Shown: in pieces, positions 36,879 through 46,255 of the stretch
How positions within the stretch are numbered: position 1 is the stretch's first letter
Layout of the letters: each line of letters begins with the position of its first letter
Assembly (NCBI GenBank): GCA_016195385.1
Contig: JACPZS010000101.1
Location: 1 to 58,281 of the forward strand
Length of the DNA stretch: 58,281 nucleotides
DNA from: Verrucomicrobiota bacterium
GTDB lineage: Bacteria > Verrucomicrobiota > Verrucomicrobiia > Limisphaerales > JACPZS01
Reading direction: 5' to 3'
Program-made: the position numbers and the translations under genes
Notes under the pieces: model-generated
What the model saw: only the letters and a program-made list of their open reading frames with translations
Databases searched by the model: none
What the model was told of the DNA's origin: nothing

Positions 36879-38277
36879 GCGCCTCCACTCCATTTGCCCT
36901 TCTGGCCAACGCCACCGGCATCCCCTGGGCGGAAGTGCCCGCCTGGCCGGCGACGGAATTTGTTCGCGCGACGATGGGTGAGTTGAATCGCGGCGCGCGC
37001 TTGTGCGCGTGGTTCGGCGTGCCGGAAGGCGAAAGCACCTGCCTGGTCGCCGTGCTGGCCTTCGATGCCGACAACACGCTCGCCGTCGCCCGCAGCACGC
37101 CATTCGCTGGCGGTTACCCGTCGCTCACCACGACGCACCCGCAAGCGCATCTGTTCGAGCGCGAAGTCTGGGAGCAACACGGACTCACTCCCGAAAAACA
37201 TCCGTGGCTCAAGCCTGTCCGGCGCACGAACGGAAACGCGCCCGCCAACGGCGAATTCTTTCGCGTGGATGGCCGCGAGGTTCACGAAGTCGCCGTCGGT
37301 CCCGTGCATGCTGGAATCATCGAACCGGGCCACTTCCGTTTCCAGTGTGCGGGCGCGCGACGATCAGCCAGATGGAAACGGTGGCCGGCGACACCACCAT
37401 TGCTCACGCCATTGCGCACGCGACGATCATGGAAGCCCTCGCCGGGACCGAAGCTCCGTTGCGCGCGCAATGGCTGCGCGCGATCGCTCTCGAACTCGAA
37501 CGTCTGGCCAACCACACCGGCGACATGGGCGCGTTGGCCAACGATGTCGCGTTTCTACCCGCGTCCTCGGCGTGTGGCAAAATCCGCGGTGACTTCCTCA
37601 ACCTCACCGCGCTGCTTTGTGGGAACCGCTTCGGGCGCGGCCTCGTGCGCCCTGGCGGATGTCGTCACGACCTTGAGCCCGAACGCACGGCGCAATTGCT
37701 CGAACGATTGATGACCGCCCTCGCCGACACCGAGCGGGCCGTCGCATGGTTCTGGGATGCCGCGTCCGTTCGCGCGCGGTTTGAAAACGTGGGCACGGTC
37801 TATCCCGCCCAAGCCGCCGAGATCGGCTTGGTCGGCCCGGCGGCGCGCGCCTGCGGCCTGGTGCGCGATGTGCGTTACGATCACCCGGCAGGCTGGCACC
37901 GCTTCGCCCAGGCCCCGGTCGCCGTCTGGCCCAGTGGCGATGTCTTTGCCCGCGCCCGCGTGCGCTCGCTGGAAATCCAGCGCTCCGGAGAGTACCTCCG
38001 CGAACAACTTGCCGCTCCCGCCGGTGGCGACTTGCGCAGCGAACTCGTGCCTCCCGCGCCCGACACCCTCGCCGTGGCGCTCGTCGAAGGCTGGCGCGGC
38101 GAAGTCTGCCATGTTGCGCTGACCGACAGCGCCGGTCGCTTTCGCCGCTACAAGATCATCGACCCCTCGTTCCACAATTGGACCGGTCTCGCCCTCGCTC
38201 TGCGCGGCACGGCCATCTCGGATTTTCCGATCTGCAACAAGAGCTTCAACCTCTCCTACTGCGGCTTTGACCTGTGA
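36875..38277 (+). pseudogene. hyfG: Hydrogenase-4 large subunit-like gene (HyfG), frameshifted with internal loss
   Basis: The gene starts at ATG 36875 with a NuoC-like domain (FEREVWEQHGLTPEKHPWLK) and enters the NuoD-like domain at VGPVHAGIIEPGHFRFQCAG. Near 37350 homology jumps to another frame, resuming at ATISQMETVAGDTTIAHA and running to the stop at 38277 (IIDPSFHNWTGLALALRGT, then NKSFNLSYCGFDL). About 30 family residues, including the LGYxHRGIE region, are missing at the junction. The first frame ends uselessly at 37711. Both Ni-Fe cysteine pairs are absent (VAGDTT and DPSFHN stand where CxxC and DPCxxC would be), so even the intact protein would not be a hydrogenase. A sequencing or assembly error cannot be excluded. 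Confidence 0.8.
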
Positions 38278-38292
38278 CGCCGCAAACACGTC

Positions 38293-39105
38293 ATGTTCAT
38301 CCTTGATACCATTGCCCATCGACTGAAGCGCGGGTGCGAAACGATGGCTTATCCCAAAGGCCGGGCGCCCGCGCTGCCCGACCGTCATGGTGGCGCTCTC
38401 AAGGTCGATGCCACCAAATGCACCGAAGGCTGCAACGCCTGCGTACCGGTCTGTCCCACTGAAGCCATCACGCGCCCGGCTGGCAAACCCGTCGCACTCG
38501 ATCTCGGTCGTTGCATCTTTTGCGCCGCCTGCGTGGAAGTATGTCCGCAGGATGCCATCACGCATACGGGCGACCACCGCATGGCCGTTCGCCGTCGCGA
38601 AGACCTCGTGCTCGGCGAGTCGGGAAAGGAACAGGTTCGCCTCGCGGCCGCCCTCGACGAGAAACTGCGCAAGCTCTTTGGCCGCTCGCTGCGTCTGCGG
38701 CAGGTCAGCGCCGGCGGCTGCAATGCCTGCGAGGCCGATACCAATGTGCTGGGAACCATTGGCTGGGATCTCGGTCGCTTCGGCATTCAGTTTGTTGCCT
38801 CGCCCCGGCACGCCGACGGCTTGTTAATCACTGGCCCTGTCAGCAAGGGCATGGAACTGGCGCTGAAAAAAACCTACGACGCGGTGCCGGAGCCTAAAAT
38901 CGTCATCGCCGTCGGGGCCTGCGCGATTGCGGGCGGCCCCTTCGTTGGTCATCCGCAAGTGAACAACGGCGCGGCCGCGGTCGTGCCGGTTGATCTCTAC
39001 ATTCCCGGCTGCCCGCCGCATCCGCTGACGATCCTGGATGGTCTCCTGCGCCTCCTCGACCGGCTGGAAGAAACACCTCGCAGAAAAGTTTCCCGGCCTG
39101 GTTGA
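38293..39105 (+). CDS. hyfI: Ferredoxin domain fused to hydrogenase small subunit-like (NuoB/HyfI) domain
   Basis: A 270-residue iron-sulfur protein. Residues 40-90 bind two 4Fe-4S clusters: Cys43, 47, 50 and 54 (CTEGCNACVPVCP, with one extra residue in the first gap) and Cys74, 77, 80 and 84 (CIFCAACVEVCP). Residues 125-260 are NuoB/HyfI-like, with Cys143 and 146 (GGCNACEADTN), Cys210 (VGACAIAGG) and Cys240 (IPGCPPHP) forming the N2-type cluster site. In E. coli these parts are separate proteins, HyfH and HyfI. It would pass electrons from a soluble donor towards the membrane. It is the last gene of the operon. Confidence 0.9.
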   Translation: MFILDTIAHRLKRGCETMAYPKGRAPALPDRHGGALKVDATKCTEGCNACVPVCPTEAITRPAGKPVALDLGRCIFCAACVEVCPQDAITHTGDHRMAVRRREDLVLGESGKEQVRLAAALDEKLRKLFGRSLRLRQVSAGGCNACEADTNVLGTIGWDLGRFGIQFVASPRHADGLLITGPVSKGMELALKKTYDAVPEPKIVIAVGACAIAGGPFVGHPQVNNGAAAVVPVDLYIPGCPPHPLTILDGLLRLLDRLEETPRRKVSRPG

Positions 39106-39359
39106 TGCTTGGAAGCAGGCACTCACAGTGCTGAGGAGTATGAAGAAAGATGGCTGCCAAGTGCGCTCCAGTGAGGTAAACCAATTGAGATCGCTCCGCC
39201 TGGCTTTCAGCCTGAAGCGCGATTGGCTCGCCGTTTTCCATTTCGCCAGAAACAATAATTGGCCGGAAAAATTTTCATCCGGCAGCGATCCAATAACGCC
39301 GCGCGAGCGTAATTATTTTGCAACCTTTTTGCCGCAGTTCGTGTCCAATCCGGTAGGCT

Positions 39360-40121
39360 ATGAAAATGATTCGACGAAATCGATGGTGCGGTCGCTCCGA
39401 AACCGGGTTCACTTTGATCGAATTGCTGGTCGTCATCGGCATCATTTCGATTCTGGCTTCAATGCTTCTGCCTGCCGTCAGCCGCGCGAAAGGCTCGGCC
39501 CAGCGCATCGCGTGTTTGAATCAGGAAAAGCAGCTCGGCCTCGCGCTGCACATGTACGCGGGCGACAACAACGGCTATTTCCCGCCCCGCATCACGACGA
39601 ACCGCTGGTGTACCACGCTGCGCACTTACTACACGGAACTCAAAATCCTGAAGTGCCCGTCCGACATCTGGGCCAAGCCAAGCACGAACGCGGCGGCCGG
39701 TGGCGCCGCGCGGCCCGCGGAATCCGCCGCCCGCACTTACCTCATCAACGGCTTCAACGATTACTACCGCACCATCGTGGGCAAGGACGGCATGGAAAAT
39801 TTTCGCCGCCTCGGCAACGGCGAGATCGTGATCAAAGAAGGCAACATTCCCGAACCATCGGCGACCGTTGCCTTCGGCGAACGCGACAACCGGCCCGGTT
39901 CCAAACCGCAATACCACATGGATTTTGACGCGTTGGACGATCTGACTGGCTTGAACCAAAACGTGCATGGCAACTCAGCCAAGAGCGGACGCGGCGGCGG
40001 GTCGAACTACACGATGGTGGACGGCCACACGGATTTTTTGCGCTACGGCAAAAGTTTCAATCCGATCAACCTCTGGGCGGTGTCGGCGGAGGAGCGCAAC
40101 GTGGCCATTGCAGCTCCCTGA
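39360..40121 (+). CDS. Type II secretion-type pseudopilin
   Basis: A 253-residue protein with a prepilin leader and N-methylation site: [20 protein letters not shown], cleaved between Gly and Phe, with the conserved Glu at position 5 of the mature chain, followed by a 20-residue hydrophobic helix. The body has [20 protein letters not shown] and ends with [19 protein letters not shown], like the H-X-DG processing-associated tail common in Planctomycetes and Verrucomicrobia, which encode many such proteins per genome. The distance from the preceding HGN histidine to DG is longer than nine residues. It probably forms or decorates a secretion pseudopilus or surface fibre. Confidence 0.88.
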   Translation: MKMIRRNRWCGRSETGFTLIELLVVIGIISILASMLLPAVSRAKGSAQRIACLNQEKQLGLALHMYAGDNNGYFPPRITTNRWCTTLRTYYTELKILKCPSDIWAKPSTNAAAGGAARPAESAARTYLINGFNDYYRTIVGKDGMENFRRLGNGEIVIKEGNIPEPSATVAFGERDNRPGSKPQYHMDFDALDDLTGLNQNVHGNSAKSGRGGGSNYTMVDGHTDFLRYGKSFNPINLWAVSAEERNVAIAAP

Positions 40122-40127
40122 CTTGCC

Positions 40128-40721
40128 ATGAACAAGCGCGCTTTGATTCTCGGTGGAGTGTTGTTCGGACTGGGCTTGCTCTATGTCTTACTTTTCACCG
40201 AATGGATTCGGCCCGAGCCGATACAGATCGCGTCGCAAGTGCGCGCCAGCCTTATCCAACCCCGCTTCGGCCGGCCAGTAACCCAGCGGATAATTTCGAG
40301 CCTCGCTCCGCCAAAAGGTGACGTGCTCAAGATGACAAATATCACCGTCGGCACCAATCTCGTCGTGCGCACGAACCAGCCGCAGCGGGTGCAATTGTCC
40401 GACTGGGGCCAAATCGATCAGGCACCTGGCGGCGTGGCTAACGTGACGTTCAGTCTCGACGGGAATTACATACTGACCTCCTTGCGTGTTCAGGATGTTC
40501 CAGCGGATGGCTCTCCGCCCAAAATCCTCTGGCAACTGGCGGGCAAAAGTCTTCCGCTTAGTTTTCTGCTTTACGGACGTGATCCCCAGGGCATGAAGCC
40601 AACGACTCCGGACGCGAAGGCGGAACCCTTGAGCGCGGGCGTGCCGTATCGTCTGATTGTCGAAGCTGGCCGGCGGCACGGCACCAACGATTTCAAGACG
40701 ACTCCTGCCGCCGCCCGTTAA
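40128..40721 (+). CDS. Hypothetical membrane-anchored protein
   Basis: A 197-residue protein starting at 40128, six bases after the pseudopilin stop. One N-terminal transmembrane helix (ALILGGVLFGLGLLYVLLFT) anchors a periplasmic domain rich in beta-prone sequence (TNITVGTNLVVRTNQPQRV, then VTFSLDGNYILTSLRVQDVP). No family recognised. The tight spacing suggests co-expression with the pseudopilin, and a role near the envelope is likely. Confidence 0.65.
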   Translation: MNKRALILGGVLFGLGLLYVLLFTEWIRPEPIQIASQVRASLIQPRFGRPVTQRIISSLAPPKGDVLKMTNITVGTNLVVRTNQPQRVQLSDWGQIDQAPGGVANVTFSLDGNYILTSLRVQDVPADGSPPKILWQLAGKSLPLSFLLYGRDPQGMKPTTPDAKAEPLSAGVPYRLIVEAGRRHGTNDFKTTPAAAR

Positions 40722-40934
40722 TCCGAAATCGCGCACGGACGGCGCGAGGATTTTTCACCAGCGAGTTCTCCGAGTGGCACCATATTCCAGAATCGCGCTG
40801 ATAGAAAATCCGAACTCTACAAAAATCTGTTTTTTCGGGAGAGCCATGCGCGCAATGCAATCTCGCTCGCGGGCGCGTGAAAATGAACTTGCCGACTTGA
40901 TGCCAATGGCGGTTCCACTTAGCTTGAATCAGCC

Positions 40935-43900
40935 ATGAATAAAATTTTCCTGCGCCCATTTGTTCCGATGGCCGCCCTAGTTTCCCTGTTGCCGCTATGT
41001 TTGCACGGTCAGACAATCATTTCGGAGTTTCTGGCCAGCAACAAAAATTCGATCGCGGATGCGGATAAAGATTTTTCTGACTGGATCGAGTTGCACAATC
41101 CCGCTGCGACCGACGTAAACCTCGCTGGGTGGTTTCTGACCGACGCGGCCAGCCAGCTTGCCAAGTGGCGTTTGCCTTCGACTAATCTGGCTGCGAACGG
41201 TTATCTCGTCGTTTTTGCGTCCGGCAAAGATCGTGCCGTGTCCGGCGCGGAACTCCACGCGAATTTCAGTCTGAAAAAATCCGGCGGCTACCTCGCGCTG
41301 GTCAAACCTGATGGCGTCACGATCGCCTCGGAGTTTGCGCCGAGTTATCCAGTGCAATTCGACGATGTTTCGTACGGCCGGGGAACGAACGGTAATTTTT
41401 ATTTCTCAAAACCGACGCCTGGAACCGCCAACGGCGATGGCCTCAGCGGGTTCGTGGCCGACACGAAGTTCAGCCAGCCGCGCGGTTTTTACGACACGCC
41501 TTTTGACCTGACGATCAGCACGGCAACCGCTGGAGCCGAGATTCGTTACACCACGAACGGCACGCCGCCGTCGCCGACGAACGGCATCGTTTATACGGCG
41601 TCCATTCCGGTGAATGCCACCGTCACGCTGCGCGCGGCGGCGTTCAAAGACGGCTTCGGCCCGTCCAAAATCGACACACACACCTATATTTTTCTGGAAG
41701 ACGTAATCCATCAATCCACGAATGGCGTGGCGCCGCCTGGCTGGCCCACCAGTTGGAGTCCGAACACGCGCGACTACGGCATGGACCCCGATGTGGTCAA
41801 CAATCCGCGCTACAGCGGGACGATTAAAAACGATCTCAAAACGATTCCGTCCTTCTCCATTGTGATGAGGCTGGAAGATTTGTTTGATCGCACGCGGGGA
41901 ATTTACGCCAACGCCGGACAGGATGGCGCTGCGTGGGAACGTCCGTGCTCGATCGAGCTGATCAATCCGGACGGCAGCAAAGGATTTCAGATCGACGCCG
42001 GCATCCGGATGCGCGGCGGTTTCAGCCGGTCAGCCGACAATCCCAAACACGCGTTCCGTTTTTTCTTTCGCGCGGAATACGGCGCGGCCAAGTTGCATTT
42101 TCCGCTCTTTGGCGACGCGGGAACGGACACGTTCGACGCTATCGATCTGCGCACGTTTCAAAATTACTCGTGGAGTTTTCAAGGCGATCCGCAGGGCGTT
42201 TTCATTCGCGATCAATTCTCGCGTGATACCCAGTTGGACATGGGCTACGACGCCGAGCGCGGCAACTACTATCACCTTTACATCAACGGCCAGTACTGGG
42301 GCCTCTACAACACGTGCGAGCGGCCCGAGGCCTCGTATGGCGCGACCTACTTCGGCGGCAACAAGGAAGACTACGACGTGATCAAAGTCGAAGCCGGCCC
42401 GTACACCATCAATGCCACCGATGGCAACATGGCCGCCTGGACGAAGCTCTATAATCTCGCCAAAGCGGGCCTGACGAATGACGCCGCCTACCAGCGAATC
42501 CAGGGCAACAATCCCGACGGCACGCCCAATCCCGCCTACGAAAATCTCGTCGATATTCCGAACCTGATCGATTACATGCTCGTGATTCTTTATGGCGGAA
42601 ACCTCGACGCGCCGATCTCGAATTTCCTGGGCAACAACAGTCCGAACAATTGGTACGGAATTCGGAATCGGAACGGTCCATTCGGCTTTCGTTTCTTCGC
42701 GCACGATGCCGAGCACACGCTGCTCGATGTGAATCAGGATCGCAACGGCCCCTGGTCGGCGGGAAATTCCTCGGTGCTCCAGAGCAGTCCGCAATGGATC
42801 TGGCAAAAGCTCCAGGCTAACGAAGAATTTCGGATGCGTGTGGCCGATCACGTGCATCGCCATTTTTTCAACAACGGCGCGCTGACCACCAATGTCTGCA
42901 CCCAGCGGTTCATGCGGCGCAAAAACGAGATCGACCGCGCCGTCGTCGGCGAGTCCGCGCGCTGGGGCGACGCCAAACGGCCCACCAGTCCGTTGACGCG
43001 CGATACCGATTGGGTCGCCGCCGTCAACAACATCGTGAACAACTATTTTCCGCGCCGTACTGGAATTGTGCTAAGTCAACTCAAGTCCCGCCGTCTGTAT
43101 CCGAACGTCGTCGCGCCCTCGTTCAATCAGCACGGCGGCAACGTCGCCCGCGGTTTCAATCTCACGATGACGGCACCGGCAGGGACGATTTTTTACACGT
43201 TGGACGGAACAGATCCGCGCCTGCCGGGTGGCGCCGCCTCGCCAACGGCATTGGCTTACACAACTCCGTTTGCCCTCGATGAGAGTATCCTGGTCAAATC
43301 ACGAGTCCTAAACGACACCAATTGGAGCGCGCTAAACGAGGCCAGTTTCACGATCATTCAAACCTTCACCGAATTGCTCATCACGGAAATCATGTACAAC
43401 CCGCCGGACTTCGGCGCGACTCCGGGCGACGATCTCGAATTCGTCGAATTGAAAAATGTCGCGGCGGCGGAGTTGGATCTGAGCGGCGTGCGTTTCACGA
43501 ACGGAATTCGCTACGCCTTCCCGAATGGAACAAAACTTGGACCGGGCCAATTCGTCGTGCTGGCGAGCAATCCGGCTGCGCTGACGAACAAATATCCCGG
43601 CCTGCGTGTGTTCGATGCCTATCGCGGCCATTTGTCGAACGGCGGAGACACGCTGGCGCTGGTTCATGCCAGCGGCGCGCCGATCGTTACGCTGACCTAC
43701 GGCGATCAAATGCCGTGGCCGCAATCGCCGGATGGAAACGGTTTTTCGCTCGTGCCGGTGAATCCAAACTTGAACCCGAATCCGAACGATCCGGAGAATT
43801 GGCGCGCCAGCACGCGCGAAGGAGGTTCGCCTGGCGCGGATGATCCGGCTTCCAATGTGTCGGCAGTTTGGATCAACGAAGTCTTGAGCCGGGCGCACGC

Positions 43901-46172
43901 GCCACAGCTTGATGCCATCGAACTTCACAACCCAACGATCACGCCCACCGACATCAGCTACTGGTATCTGACGGACGACCGTTTACAGCCAACAAAATTT
44001 CGCATTCCGGCGGGGACGATTATTCCAGCGGGCGGCTACGCGGTTTTCACGGAAAAAGATTTCCATTCTCCGCCAGCGCCATCGATCGGCTTCTCGCTCG
44101 ATGCCAGCGGCGAGGAGGCCTACCTCTATTCCGCTGATGCCGCCGGCAAACTCACCGGCTACAGTGATGGCTTCAGCTTCGGCGCGGCTGCGGACGGAGT
44201 CGGCTTTGGCCGCTACGTCACGAGTACGGGCGAGGTTCAATATCCCGCGCAAAAAGTCACCACGCTGGGCGCGACGAACGCAGGTCCGCGAGTCGGCCCC
44301 ATTGTGTTCAACGAAATTCGTTACCATCCTCTGCCGGGCGACGAGGAATTCATCGAACTCAAAAACATCACAGCCAGTCCGGTGAAACTTGTCGATCCGC
44401 AGAATCCGACGAACACGTGGAAGATCGAAGGCGTCGGGTTTAGTTTTCCGGCGGATGCCGAAATCGCCGCGAGTGGATTGTTGGTCGTCGTCGGAAGTGA
44501 TCCCGCGATCTTTCGCGCGCGGAACAATGTGCCGGCAAGCGTTCCCGTGCTCGGCCCGTGGTCTGGCAATCTGCAAGACGGCGGCGAGCGGCTGCAACTG
44601 AAACGTCCGGAAGATCCGACGGTGGACGCGAATGGCGTGGTGCGTGTGCCCTTCGCGGTCGTGGACGAAGTGCGCTACGAAAACAAATCGCCCTGGCCAA
44701 CGACGGCCGCCGGAGCGGGCTCTTCGTTGGAGCGAATCAATGCGACAGCTTACGGCAACGATCCGATCAACTGGCGCGCCAGTCCCGGTCCCGCGTCACC
44801 TGGTCGTGAAAACACCGGCAATCGCGGCCCGAAAATCAGCGTCGATGCCGATCAGAGTTTTCAGTCCGCAATTTTTCCATTCACAACCACGGTCTCCGGC
44901 AGCGCGAGCGACGACGGCCTCCCCAATCCGCCGGGCGCGCTTTCTTTCAAATGGACGCAGGTCGGCGGCTCCGGACAAATTATCTTCGCCTCTCCGAATC
45001 AACGCCAGACGGCGGCCAGCTTTCCTGGCATCGGGACGTATCGGCTTCGCCTGACCGTTGACGATGGAGAACGTTCCGCGAACGATGAGATGACTATCAG
45101 CGTTGCGCGCACTCCGCTGCAAGTGACCCTGGTGCCGACTGGTTCCGTCTGGAAATATCTGGACGACAATTCCGATCAAGGCACGGCGTGGCGCGCGCCA
45201 GTTTTCGATGACGCCAAGTGGGATTCGGGTCCGGCACAACTCGGCTACGGTGATGGCGACGAAGCGACGACCCTGAGCTTTGGTCCCGACGGCGCCAACA
45301 AATATGTGACAACGTATTTTCGCCGCGCGTTCTCCGTGACCAACGCCGCCGCCGTGACGCAACTCACGATCCGGTTGCTCCGCGACGATGGCGCGGTCAT
45401 TTACCTGAACAACGTCGAAGTGTTTCGCAGCAACATGCCCGAAGGCGAGATCACTTCCAAAACTTTCGCGAGCGAAGTGGTCAGCGGCGCCGACGAGACG
45501 AGCAACTATTTTGAAAAGCAAATCGATCCGGCACTCCTGATTGAAGGCCGCAATGTTTTTGCCGTGGAAATCCATCAGCAGAACGTCGGCAGCTCGGACA
45601 TCAGTTTCGATTTGGAATTGTCCGGTTTGTCCGCGCCGGCGAATCAACCTCCCACGGTAAACGCCGGCAGCGATCTCTCCGTGGTTCTTCCGGCAAGTGC
45701 CACGTTAAACGGATCGGTCGCGGATGACGGTCTGCCGCTGACACCTGGCCAGGTAAGCGCGACATGGTTGCAGGTGACGGGCGCTGGCTTCGTAACTTTC
45801 GGCAACGCCAACGCCGTCACGACCACTGCGAGTTTTTCCGCGCCTGGCTCGTACGTGCTGCGATTGACCGCGAGCGACGGCGCGTTAAGCGCACACGACG
45901 ACATCACGGTGGCCGTCAGCGGCAGCAATGGCGCGGCGCAACTGCAATTCGAAACGGTCGAGATTATCGCAGGCGCGCCGCCAACGATCCGATTCCACTT
46001 CGAGACAGAGGCGAATCGAAGCTACACAGTGCAATACCGGGATTCTTTGAGCGCCGGCGATTGGCAGATTTTGAAAAACGTGCCCGCCCAGCCGAGCGGA
46101 CAAACCGCCGAATTCTCCGAACCCATTCCTGGAGGTCGCGCAACGCGCTTTTATCGGCTCGCGTCGCCGTAG
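40935..46172 (+). CDS. Giant secreted lamin-tail/CotH-domain protein
   Basis: A 1745-residue exported protein (signal MNKIFLRPFVPMAALVSLLP). Domains in order: lamin-tail domain (about 28-150, SEFLASNKNSIADADKDFSD); chitobiase-like CHB domain (180-250, AEIRYTTNGTPPSPTNG); CotH-like kinase domain (about 300-640, YYHLYINGQYWGLYNTCERP, and FRFFAHDAEHTLLD in the metal-binding position); a second CHB domain (730-800, IFYTLDGTDPRLPG); three more lamin-tail domains (from about 813, 976 and 1120); a PKD/REJ-like domain (1298-1390); a jelly-roll-like module (1395-1565); a second PKD-like domain (1572-1660); and a C-terminal FHFETEANRSYTVQYRDS module typical of Verrucomicrobia. CotH proteins can be protein kinases; substrates here are unknown. 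Confidence 0.85.
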   Translation: MNKIFLRPFVPMAALVSLLPLCLHGQTIISEFLASNKNSIADADKDFSDWIELHNPAATDVNLAGWFLTDAASQLAKWRLPSTNLAANGYLVVFASGKDRAVSGAELHANFSLKKSGGYLALVKPDGVTIASEFAPSYPVQFDDVSYGRGTNGNFYFSKPTPGTANGDGLSGFVADTKFSQPRGFYDTPFDLTISTATAGAEIRYTTNGTPPSPTNGIVYTASIPVNATVTLRAAAFKDGFGPSKIDTHTYIFLEDVIHQSTNGVAPPGWPTSWSPNTRDYGMDPDVVNNPRYSGTIKNDLKTIPSFSIVMRLEDLFDRTRGIYANAGQDGAAWERPCSIELINPDGSKGFQIDAGIRMRGGFSRSADNPKHAFRFFFRAEYGAAKLHFPLFGDAGTDTFDAIDLRTFQNYSWSFQGDPQGVFIRDQFSRDTQLDMGYDAERGNYYHLYINGQYWGLYNTCERPEASYGATYFGGNKEDYDVIKVEAGPYTINATDGNMAAWTKLYNLAKAGLTNDAAYQRIQGNNPDGTPNPAYENLVDIPNLIDYMLVILYGGNLDAPISNFLGNNSPNNWYGIRNRNGPFGFRFFAHDAEHTLLDVNQDRNGPWSAGNSSVLQSSPQWIWQKLQANEEFRMRVADHVHRHFFNNGALTTNVCTQRFMRRKNEIDRAVVGESARWGDAKRPTSPLTRDTDWVAAVNNIVNNYFPRRTGIVLSQLKSRRLYPNVVAPSFNQHGGNVARGFNLTMTAPAGTIFYTLDGTDPRLPGGAASPTALAYTTPFALDESILVKSRVLNDTNWSALNEASFTIIQTFTELLITEIMYNPPDFGATPGDDLEFVELKNVAAAELDLSGVRFTNGIRYAFPNGTKLGPGQFVVLASNPAALTNKYPGLRVFDAYRGHLSNGGDTLALVHASGAPIVTLTYGDQMPWPQSPDGNGFSLVPVNPNLNPNPNDPENWRASTREGGSPGADDPASNVSAVWINEVLSRAHAPQLDAIELHNPTITPTDISYWYLTDDRLQPTKFRIPAGTIIPAGGYAVFTEKDFHSPPAPSIGFSLDASGEEAYLYSADAAGKLTGYSDGFSFGAAADGVGFGRYVTSTGEVQYPAQKVTTLGATNAGPRVGPIVFNEIRYHPLPGDEEFIELKNITASPVKLVDPQNPTNTWKIEGVGFSFPADAEIAASGLLVVVGSDPAIFRARNNVPASVPVLGPWSGNLQDGGERLQLKRPEDPTVDANGVVRVPFAVVDEVRYENKSPWPTTAAGAGSSLERINATAYGNDPINWRASPGPASPGRENTGNRGPKISVDADQSFQSAIFPFTTTVSGSASDDGLPNPPGALSFKWTQVGGSGQIIFASPNQRQTAASFPGIGTYRLRLTVDDGERSANDEMTISVARTPLQVTLVPTGSVWKYLDDNSDQGTAWRAPVFDDAKWDSGPAQLGYGDGDEATTLSFGPDGANKYVTTYFRRAFSVTNAAAVTQLTIRLLRDDGAVIYLNNVEVFRSNMPEGEITSKTFASEVVSGADETSNYFEKQIDPALLIEGRNVFAVEIHQQNVGSSDISFDLELSGLSAPANQPPTVNAGSDLSVVLPASATLNGSVADDGLPLTPGQVSATWLQVTGAGFVTFGNANAVTTTASFSAPGSYVLRLTASDGALSAHDDITVAVSGSNGAAQLQFETVEIIAGAPPTIRFHFETEANRSYTVQYRDSLSAGDWQILKNVPAQPSGQTAEFSEPIPGGRATRFYRLASP

Positions 46173-46255
46173 TCGGCGGTTCAGCCGGTCTTCAAAGCAT
46201 CGTAATTTATCCACTACCAATCCTCATCGCCACCGGACGCAATTTGAAACTCGAC

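Noticed and set aside
36875..38277. Calling the Hyf-like operon a true hydrogenase-4 or formate hydrogenlyase
   Set aside because: The large subunit lacks both Ni-Fe cysteine motifs, and no formate dehydrogenase or maturation genes are present in the window.
37555..38811. A 418-codon minus-strand frame over the HyfG/HyfI-like genes
   Set aside because: It spans two genes with clear homology on the plus strand, and its translation has no recognisable domain.
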